Assembly: GCA_902477765.1 (NCBI GenBank)
Contig: CABSIM010000005.1
Span: 38,524-102,523 of the forward strand
DNA from: an uncultured Clostridiaceae bacterium
GTDB lineage: Bacteria; Bacillota; Clostridia; Lachnospirales; Lachnospiraceae
Direction of reading: 5' to 3'
Length of the DNA: 64,000 nucleotides
Shown here: positions 58,289-64,000 of the stretch, in pieces
How the letters are laid out: each line of letters begins with the position of its first letter
How positions within the stretch are numbered: position 1 is the stretch's first letter
Made by a program: the position numbers and the translations under genes
The notes under the pieces: generated by a model
The model's database searches: none
Told to the model about the DNA's origin: nothing
Seen by the model: only the letters and a program-made list of their open reading frames with translations

Positions 58289-59488
58289 CTAAATTTTCAT
58301 TGCCGCCCAGATTTTTCTGAGGCAGTCCAGATACACCATTTCCCTGGATTCTCCGTCTGCCAGGATCTGTACCTTGCCCAGTTCCTCTCCGTTCAGCCGG
58401 TAGATCAGCCATCCCACGCTGTCTCCGGGTTTCACCGGCGCCTGGATGTCTTCCTCCAGAACCAGTTCCTTTTCTATGGCTGAAAAATCTTCTCCTGACA
58501 TGCTGAGCCAGGAAAATTCCCCCTCATATCTGGCCGGAACGGTTTCCGGAATTCCGTTTCTGACCTGCAGCTCCGGAATCTGCGGCATTGCTTCATCCCG
58601 GTACATTCTGCATTGCCCGTAACCATAGTTGAACAGCTTTACGGCATCGTCAAATCTGGCCTTATAATCCGGAGCCGCCATGATGGCGGCGATCAGATCA
58701 ATGCCGTCTTTTCTGGCGGTGGCTGAGAGGCAGTATTTGGCAATGCTGGTGGAACCCGTCTTCAGTCCGGTCACCTGGAAATTGGTGGCCATCTTCAGAA
58801 GCCTGTTGGTGTTGGACAGTCCGAATTCACTGGTTCCCTGCTTTGTCACATGTGTGATATTTTCTGTCCATATGGTGGAATACCCGGTGATCTCCGGGTA
58901 TTTCGTAATAAGTTCTCTGGACATCAGTGCAATATCCCGCGCCGTGGTCACATGATCCGGTGAGTCCGTGAGTCCGCAGCAGTCCACGAATCTGGTGTTT
59001 GTCATGCCCAGCCCTGCAGCCCGTTCATTCATCATCGCAACAAAGGATGCCTCGTCTCCACCTATGTATTCCGCCATGGCCACAGATGCATCATTTCCTG
59101 ATGCAATGACAATGCATTTGATCAGCGTCTCCACTGTCTGTATTTCCCCTTCTTCCAGAAACACCTGGGAACCGCCCATGGACTTGGCATAGGCACTGGT
59201 TACCACTTCATCGGACAGGGAAATTTTTCCTGAATGGATGGCATCAAAAATCAGAATCAGCGTCATGATTTTTGTCACGCTGGCCGGATTCCTTGGCTCA
59301 TCCGCATTTTTTTCGTAGATCACCGCTCCGGTGCCGGCTTCCATGAGAAGGGCAGAGGGCGCCTGGATCTCCGGACCGGTCTCTGCAGCAGCCGCTTTTT
59401 CCGGGCCCGTTCCCACAGTGAGAAACGCAGAAAGGAGCAGGCAGACGCTCTGTTTCAGCCTCTTTTTTACAGATGTTTTCATGTTCAT
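58289..59488 (-). CDS. D-alanyl-D-alanine carboxypeptidase (DacF-like), secreted
   Basis: This 399-aa peptidase S11 has a signal peptide (residues 1-35), motifs SVTK, SGND and KTGST, and a C-terminal PBP5-like beta domain ending in a possible amphipathic membrane helix (MVYLDCLRKIWAAMKI). It is a paralogue of the lipoprotein enzyme at 13890; two or more such enzymes are common in spore-forming clostridia. Divergent from the deacetylase gene across the tandem-repeat region. Confidence 0.94.
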   Translation of the reverse strand: MNMKTSVKKRLKQSVCLLLSAFLTVGTGPEKAAAAETGPEIQAPSALLMEAGTGAVIYEKNADEPRNPASVTKIMTLILIFDAIHSGKISLSDEVVTSAYAKSMGGSQVFLEEGEIQTVETLIKCIVIASGNDASVAMAEYIGGDEASFVAMMNERAAGLGMTNTRFVDCCGLTDSPDHVTTARDIALMSRELITKYPEITGYSTIWTENITHVTKQGTSEFGLSNTNRLLKMATNFQVTGLKTGSTSIAKYCLSATARKDGIDLIAAIMAAPDYKARFDDAVKLFNYGYGQCRMYRDEAMPQIPELQVRNGIPETVPARYEGEFSWLSMSGEDFSAIEKELVLEEDIQAPVKPGDSVGWLIYRLNGEELGKVQILADGESREMVYLDCLRKIWAAMKI

Positions 59489-59570
59489 TCTCCTGGTTTT
59501 CTTCTCTTATAAAATATGGCAGAACACCCCGGGGAATTCCCACATTTTCCGGCGGTTTCCGCATAAGCCG

Positions 59571-59599
59571 GTGACAGCCGCAGAGATATATGGTATAAT
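59571..59599 (+). promoter_or_regulatory. Promoter ahead of the repeats and deacetylase
   Basis: GTGACA (59571-59576), 17-base spacer, TATAAT (59594-59599). The -10 overlaps the first repeat unit. Later units read GCGATAATG at this place, so they lack the promoter's -35 context. Confidence 0.6.
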
Positions 59600-59830
59600 G
59601 ACCGCGAAGCGGGTATTATACCTGTGCATACCGGATTCTGCGTTCACCGCAGAAGGCCGGGCACTGTGAATCGTATGTCCTCAGGACATGCGATAATGAC
59701 CGCGAAGCGGGTATTATACCTGTGCATGCCGGATTCTGCGTTCACCGCAGAAGGCCGGGCACTGTGAATCGTATGTCCTCAGGACATGCGATAATGACCG
59801 CGAAGCGGGTATTATACCTGTGCATACCGG
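59595..59830 (+). repeat. 98-bp tandem repeat, 2.4 copies
   Basis: Units start at 59595, 59693 and 59791 (the last about 40 bases long) and are nearly identical; the visible difference is GCATACC versus GCATGCC. Each unit contains three small hairpins: CCGC-GAA-GCGG within an ATAAT/ATTAT dyad, TTCTGCG/CGCAGAA, and ATGTCC-TCA-GGACAT. The array fills the leader between the promoter and the deacetylase gene. Together with 59489-59594 it makes a 380-base region without a gene. Confidence 0.88.
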
Positions 59831-59870
59831 CAAAACCGATCTGACATTACAAAAGTTTAGGAGTGATCAT

Positions 59871-61322
59871 ATGCAATACGAAGACGATTATGAACGCCGC
59901 CGTGCTTACATTTCACGTTCCAATAAATTCAGAAAACGCCAGAGGATGGTCCGGGTCATTGTATTTTTCATGATTCTCGGTGCTGTTGTGCTGGCTGTGG
60001 GAATCGGAAGTTTCCTTTTCCTGAAATCAGGAAAAGAAACACAATATCCTTCCGACTCTTCTTCCGGTTCTGACTCCGATTCCGATCCTGTACAGCCTCA
60101 GGAAAATTCTTCCGGAGAAGAGACATCAGGAAATGCGGAAGACCGGCTTTCTGCTCTTCTTTCTGATGCGGAGGCTCTGGCCATGACCTACGATTATGAC
60201 GGTGCCATTGCCCTGCTTCAGGAAAACAGTGAATTTTCCGGCCAGCAGGCGGTAACAGATGCCATCGCTTCTTACGAAGCAGTCAAGGCCACGCTGGTCC
60301 AGGCTGATGTCACCACAGTTCCCCATGTGTTTTTCCACTCCCTTATCATGGACAACAGCAAGGCTTTCGACGGGGACGCTGACCAGAACGGCTACAATCA
60401 GGTCATGACCACAAAAAGTGAATTTCTGAAAATCCTGGAGCAGATGTATGAGCGCGGTTATGTGCTTGTCCGGCTTCATGATCTGGCTCAGGAAGTGACA
60501 GATGAAAGCGGAACCGTAAAATTTACTGCCGGCAGCATCATGCTGCCGCCTGGAAAAAAGCCCTTTGTCATGTCCCAGGATGACGTATGTTACTATGAAT
60601 ATATGGAGGGAGACGGCTTTGCCAGCCGTCTGGTGATCGGCGAGGACGGAAAACCCACCTGTGAAATGGTGATGGATGACGGCACCGTTTCCACAGGCTC
60701 CTACGATCTGATTCCGCTCCTTGAAGATTTCATTGCCGAACATCCCGACTTTTCCTATAAAGGTGCCCGTGCCGTCATTGCCTTTACCGGCTACCAGGGC
60801 GTCATGGGATACCGTACCGATACGGAATATGAAGGAAAAAATCCCAACATTGAGGAAGACAGGCAGACGGTGCGGGAGCTGGCCCAGTGCCTGCGGGACA
60901 ACGGATGGGAACTGGCCTCTCACAGCTGGGGACATATCAATATGTCGTCCCGTTCCCTGGAAGATGTGAAAACAGATGCGGATAAATGGGAAAGCCGTGT
61001 GGAGTCTCTCATCGGGGATACGGATATTATCCTCTATCCTTTCGGTTCTGATGTGGGAGACTGGCATCCCTACACCATGGATAATGAAAAATTTTCCTAT
61101 CTCTATCAAAAAGGATTCCGGTATTTCTGCAATGTGGATTCGGCACAGTACTGGGTTCAGCTGGGAGATACCTATCTCCGGCAGGGACGCAGAAATCTGG
61201 ACGGCTACCGGATGTATTATGACCTTCCGGAAACCAATCCGGCCAAAGACCATCTGAGTGATCTGTTTGATGTGACAACGGTATTTGACAGGGAACGCCC
61301 CACTCCGGTGCCTCCCATGTAA
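59871..61322 (+). CDS. Membrane-anchored polysaccharide deacetylase
   Basis: This 483-aa protein is probably a peptidoglycan or surface-glycan deacetylase. One membrane segment lies at about residues 27-50, followed by a Ser/Asp/Glu linker, a helical region and the NodB-like domain with FTGYQGVMGYRT, WELASHSWGHINMS holding the metal-binding histidines, and DIILYPFGSDVG. ATG 59871 with GGAG upstream is preferred over 59820, which lies in the repeat array. A terminator follows at 61392. Confidence 0.88.
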   Translation: MQYEDDYERRRAYISRSNKFRKRQRMVRVIVFFMILGAVVLAVGIGSFLFLKSGKETQYPSDSSSGSDSDSDPVQPQENSSGEETSGNAEDRLSALLSDAEALAMTYDYDGAIALLQENSEFSGQQAVTDAIASYEAVKATLVQADVTTVPHVFFHSLIMDNSKAFDGDADQNGYNQVMTTKSEFLKILEQMYERGYVLVRLHDLAQEVTDESGTVKFTAGSIMLPPGKKPFVMSQDDVCYYEYMEGDGFASRLVIGEDGKPTCEMVMDDGTVSTGSYDLIPLLEDFIAEHPDFSYKGARAVIAFTGYQGVMGYRTDTEYEGKNPNIEEDRQTVRELAQCLRDNGWELASHSWGHINMSSRSLEDVKTDADKWESRVESLIGDTDIILYPFGSDVGDWHPYTMDNEKFSYLYQKGFRYFCNVDSAQYWVQLGDTYLRQGRRNLDGYRMYYDLPETNPAKDHLSDLFDVTTVFDRERPTPVPPM

Positions 61323-61391
61323 CTTTTTCTGAGCTTCCCTGCAGGTGCACAATTCTGCCGCAGGCGGCCAAACGGGCTGATGAAAAACATG

Positions 61392-61438
61392 AAAAAGAAC
61401 GCGAAGCTGTTTCAGGACGGCTCCGCGTTCTTCTTTTT
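61392..61438. terminator. Bidirectional terminator
   Basis: AAGAACGCG (about 61395-61403) and CGCGTTCTT (61424-61432) form a stem with A-rich 5' and CTTTTTT 3' flanks. It lies between the convergent deacetylase and CobW-type genes. Confidence 0.8.
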
Positions 61439-61466
61439 TCAAATCCTTTTTATTTACTGTTTCTTT

Positions 61467-62420
61467 TCAGAACTGTACAATTTCCTTGATTTCTTCTGCC
61501 GGCACCACGGATTCTGCATACAGCACCGGACCGACGCCATCGTAGTCCTGCCAGAATTCATATTTCATCTGGGCTCTCACTCTGACCCACTGGCCTGTTT
61601 CCAGGTTTCTTGCTTCTCTGGCCTTGCACACAAAGCCAAGAAATGTCATATCCGCCTCGCAGCAGGTCATGGCCATTCTTCCCGGAACGAAATAATTCTT
61701 CGGGAATTCCGGAGACTTCAGCACCATGGCTGTAAATTCCACTACCTTGCCGCCATACCGGTCTTCCTTGTCCAGGGCGTCGATATACCAGATGCCGAAC
61801 GCTTCCGGAGAAATCTCAACCACGTCTGCAGTCAGATCATACGGCAGGTCCTCTTCCAGAACCTCCTGTTCAATCTCTCCTTCCGCATCTTCAAAAATCA
61901 GCTCTGTCTGAGGATTCAGAGCTTTCAGACCCCGGCGGTATCTGGTCAGATTTTCATCGGAGACTTCATCACACCGGTTCATGATGATCAGTTCCGACTG
62001 TTTTACCAGAAGGGCCAGAAGCGGCTTCATATTGGCCAGGTAAAGTTCAAAGGTGGATCCGTCAATGATGGTAATCTGCTGGAACAGCTGCCATTGATCC
62101 GGAAGTTTCAGCTGATCCTGGGGCCACATGCCGTTCCATTCAATCAGAACCCGCTCCGGGTTATACAGAGCCTCCAGACGGCCGAAAAAGTCTTCATCCA
62201 GTTCTTCCATGCTGTCCACGGTAATCAGCTTCGTTTTTGTTTTCTTCAGAAGCTCAGGATCATATTCTGTATCTCCTTCTTCGCAGAGGATCAGCACAGT
62301 GGTACCGTCGCACCGGAAATACTCCTGGGTCAGAGTTCCGGAAATAAACTGTGTTTTGCCGGCTTCCAGAAAACCGTTGATGACAAATACCGGCATCTTG
62401 TCTTCGTTATATTCACTCAT
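61467..62420 (-). CDS. CobW-type GTPase with TIGR03943/YcgQ-like C-terminal domain
   Basis: This 317-aa protein has an N-terminal G3E GTPase-like domain: P-loop VINGFLEAGKTQF, ILCEEGDTEYD and MNRCDEV as the specificity loop. The CxCC metal motif of true CobW chaperones is missing. The C-terminal 110 residues (VVEFTAMVLKSPEF, MTCCEADMTFLGFVCKA, GQWVRVRAQMKYEF) resemble the soluble domain of YcgQ/TIGR03943 proteins. It starts 2 bases after the CobW gene upstream and shares its transcript. The domain fusion is inferred from motifs. Confidence 0.72.
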   Translation of the reverse strand: MSEYNEDKMPVFVINGFLEAGKTQFISGTLTQEYFRCDGTTVLILCEEGDTEYDPELLKKTKTKLITVDSMEELDEDFFGRLEALYNPERVLIEWNGMWPQDQLKLPDQWQLFQQITIIDGSTFELYLANMKPLLALLVKQSELIIMNRCDEVSDENLTRYRRGLKALNPQTELIFEDAEGEIEQEVLEEDLPYDLTADVVEISPEAFGIWYIDALDKEDRYGGKVVEFTAMVLKSPEFPKNYFVPGRMAMTCCEADMTFLGFVCKAREARNLETGQWVRVRAQMKYEFWQDYDGVGPVLYAESVVPAEEIKEIVQF

Positions 62421-62422
62421 GA

Positions 62423-63559
62423 CTACTCCTGTTTCTCAAAAGCTGCTTTCAGATCATCCTCTTTCAGACCAGAACCGATCACGCATACCTTTCCTGTATA
62501 AACCGGACTTCCGGTACGGATTTCCGTTTCTTCCGGCACAAGATCAAAATAATACCAGGTGCCGTCTTCATCCGGGAGCATTCCCTTGGCCCTCAGAACC
62601 TGACCGTATCTGTCAGTGCTGGAAAGTTCCTGAAGAAGTCCTTCCAGTTTCTCTCTGCTGATGGTACGGTTTGTCTCCAGCCCCCAGCTGGTAAATACTT
62701 CATCTGCATCATGACCATGATGGTGGTGATGATGGTGGTGGTCATGATCATGACCGCAGCAGCACTCTTCTTCCCCGTCATGGTGGTGATGGTGTTCGTG
62801 TTCATGGTCATGGTCGTGGCCGCAGCAGCACTCTTCTTCCTCATCGTGGTGATGATGATGGTGTTCATGGTCATGGTTGTGACCGCAGCAGCACTCTCCT
62901 TCCTCATCATGATGGTGATGGCCGTTTCTCACTTCTTCCAGAAGCTGCTCTGCCATGTCATCCGCCGGTTTTTCAATGATTTCCAGAAGCTGCGCGCCTG
63001 TCAGCTGGCTGCAGGGAGTCGTCACAATGGCTGCCTTCGGATTTTTTTCACGGATCAGTTCCACGCACTGGGCTACCTTGTCGGCACTGGCCACATCCGT
63101 ACGGCTCAGCACGATGGTACCTGCACTTTCAATCTGGTTATTGAAGAACTCACCGAAATTTTTCATGTACATCCGGCATTTCTGCGCATCCACAACAGTC
63201 ACGGACCCGTTGAGTTCCACCGGAAGTTCACCGGCCACATCACAGACGGCCTTCATGACGTCCGAAAGCTTTCCTACGCCCGACGGCTCGATGATGACAC
63301 GGTCCGGCTGGTATCTGGTCAGTACTTCCGAAAGGGAACGTCCGAAATCTCCCACCAGGGAACAGCAGATGCATCCGGAATTCATTTCCCGGATTTCAAT
63401 GCCGGCGTCTTTCAGGAAACCGCCGTCAATGCCGATTTCACCGAACTCATTTTCTATGAGAACCACTTTTTCTCCTGCGATTGCTTCTTCCAGCAGTTTC
63501 TTTATGAATGTTGTTTTTCCGGCTCCCAGGAAGCCGGAAATGATATCAATTTTTGTCAT
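62423..63559 (-). CDS. CobW/ZNG1-type metal chaperone GTPase with His/Cys repeats
   Basis: This 378-aa G3E GTPase has P-loop SGFLGAGKTTF, the metal motif GCICC, IIEPSGVGK and SRTD (NKxD-like). Between the GTPase and the C-terminal CobW domain (about residues 215-285) lie three repeats of 21-22 residues with the pattern H4-6 D/E-rich, CCCGH, DHDHEH, a strong zinc-binding store. The upstream frame extends to 63613 but ATG 63559 with GGAAGGGTG fits the family start. Together with the adjacent ZnuB-like permease it points to zinc handling. Confidence 0.9.
   Translation of the reverse strand: MTKIDIISGFLGAGKTTFIKKLLEEAIAGEKVVLIENEFGEIGIDGGFLKDAGIEIREMNSGCICCSLVGDFGRSLSEVLTRYQPDRVIIEPSGVGKLSDVMKAVCDVAGELPVELNGSVTVVDAQKCRMYMKNFGEFFNNQIESAGTIVLSRTDVASADKVAQCVELIREKNPKAAIVTTPCSQLTGAQLLEIIEKPADDMAEQLLEEVRNGHHHHDEEGECCCGHNHDHEHHHHHHDEEEECCCGHDHDHEHEHHHHHDGEEECCCGHDHDHHHHHHHHGHDADEVFTSWGLETNRTISREKLEGLLQELSSTDRYGQVLRAKGMLPDEDGTWYYFDLVPEETEIRTGSPVYTGKVCVIGSGLKEDDLKAAFEKQE
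62708..62924 (-). repeat. In-frame His/Cys-coding repeats within the CobW gene
   Basis: Three imperfect units of 66 and 63 bases, marked by CCGCAGCAGCAC (plus strand) at 62754, 62820 and 62883. They encode CCCGH preceded by Glu/Asp and followed by alternating His and Asp. Confidence 0.85.
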
Positions 63560-63661
63560 ATGACACCCTTCCTTCCTGTCTGCGAAACGTTTTCTCACAA
63601 ACCGCTCCGCCATGTTCCGCCCCGGATTTCTGCCGTCCGGGTATTTTGCTGCACTACTGTA

Positions 63662-63689
63662 ACTTTAGCACATTTTTCTCTCTTGTCAA
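63662..63689 (-). promoter_or_regulatory. Promoter of the two CobW-type genes
   Basis: On the minus strand TTGACA (63689-63684), 16-base spacer, TAAAGT (63667-63662), a weak -10. No clear Zur palindrome was recognised. Confidence 0.45.
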
Positions 63690-63758
63690 CCGCCCGCCGG
63701 TTTTTTCACGGTATCAGGCCGGATATCCGGCACCTCTGCAGCAGCACAGGCCTTTCTG

Positions 63759-64000
63759 TCAGCTGATCTTTCTGACCGCACGGATCAGGGAGAAAATGCC
63801 GAATGCCGCCATATTGACCACTACCACGCTGGCACCCGCAGGTATGGAATACCGGTATGACAGCATAAGCCCGATAAAAAAGCATACCACAGAACTGATT
63901 CCGGAACAGATCACCACACCGCGGAAACTCTTGAACACGCGCATGGACGTCAGGGACGGAAAAATCACCAGACTGGAAATCAGCATGGCACCCATCATCC
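63759..64000 (-). CDS. Metal ABC transporter permease (ZnuB-like), C-terminal part
   Basis: These last 79 residues or so belong to an ABC-3 family permease: GAMLISSLVIFPSLTSMRVFKSF followed by two membrane segments and a basic C-terminus. The gene begins beyond the right edge. ABC-3 permeases move zinc or manganese; the adjacent His-rich CobW chaperone favours zinc. Confidence 0.85.
   Translation of the reverse strand, partial: MMGAMLISSLVIFPSLTSMRVFKSFRGVVICSGISSVVCFFIGLMLSYRYSIPAGASVVVVNMAAFGIFSLIRAVRKIS

Noticed and set aside
62711..63766. Long plus-strand frame with many Met/Val/Ala repeats
   Set aside because: It is the antisense of the His-coding repeats in the CobW gene; the apparent hydrophobic repeats come from GTGGTGATG tracts.
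1..64000. CRISPR arrays, tRNA or rRNA genes
   Set aside because: No regularly spaced short repeats with unique spacers, no cloverleaf with TTCGAATC-type loop and no rRNA core sequence were noticed by eye. The 98-bp array has no spacers.

Overview
The window looks like a chromosomal segment of a Gram-positive clostridium, most likely a Lachnospiraceae. It has moderate GC, AGGAGG-type ribosome binding sites, sigma-A type promoters (TTGACA-N17-TATAAT) and a Firmicute-style gene set: MinCDE, SepF/YlmH, L27 with a cleavable N-terminus beside its protease Prp, a LexA/YneA-like SOS pair with CGAAC-type boxes, and a single XerS-like recombinase. Species cannot be fixed from the sequence alone.

Layout. 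1-5200: mismatch repair and tRNA modification (mutS 3' end, mutL, miaA) plus a PLP enzyme. 5200-14900: cell shape and division (DUF4321, radC, mreC, mreD, PBP2, minCDE, FtsW/RodA, mgsA, a D,D-carboxypeptidase). 15000-22400: a small P-loop protein, an HlyD-like adaptor, yggS, sepF, ylmH, aroB, lspA, rluD and a cytidylate-kinase-like protein. 22600-26535: glmS (minus strand) and a secreted NlpC/P60 protein. 26606-33125: a 6.5 kb filamentous phage (inovirus) prophage between 17-bp direct repeats. 33285-36574: a TtcA-like protein, an XerS-like tyrosine recombinase, a YneA-like LysM protein and lexA. 36790-44982 (minus strand): rsfS, yqeK, nadD, yhbY, obg, rpmA, prp, rplU, rng and two radical-SAM-linked genes. 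45308-50293 (minus strand): a sugar-acid type catabolic locus (IlvD/Edd dehydratase, GntR regulator, TRAP permease without a binding protein). 51707-56872: a solute-binding-protein gene split by a 4.2 kb serine-recombinase element that carries an amidohydrolase. 56958-64000: an M20 hydrolase, a second carboxypeptidase, a 98-bp tandem repeat ahead of a polysaccharide deacetylase, and a metal cluster (two CobW-type GTPases and a ZnuB-like permease).

The most interesting object is the inovirus. It has Zot-type ATPase, Rep, a small ssDNA-binding-like protein, two tandem ribbon-helix-helix repressors (one very short and easily missed), several coat-like peptides including a tandem duplicate, and two signal-peptide/C-terminal-anchor virion protein candidates. 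It has no integrase of its own. It lies about 0.9 kb from the XerS-like gene, and its left attachment site forms the loop of a hairpin whose two arms come one from the host and one from the phage. In the integrated state the structural operon has no room for its own promoter and sits directly behind that terminator-like hairpin. On excision it would fall downstream of the phage's repressor-controlled promoter. This predicts that integration itself keeps virion genes silent.
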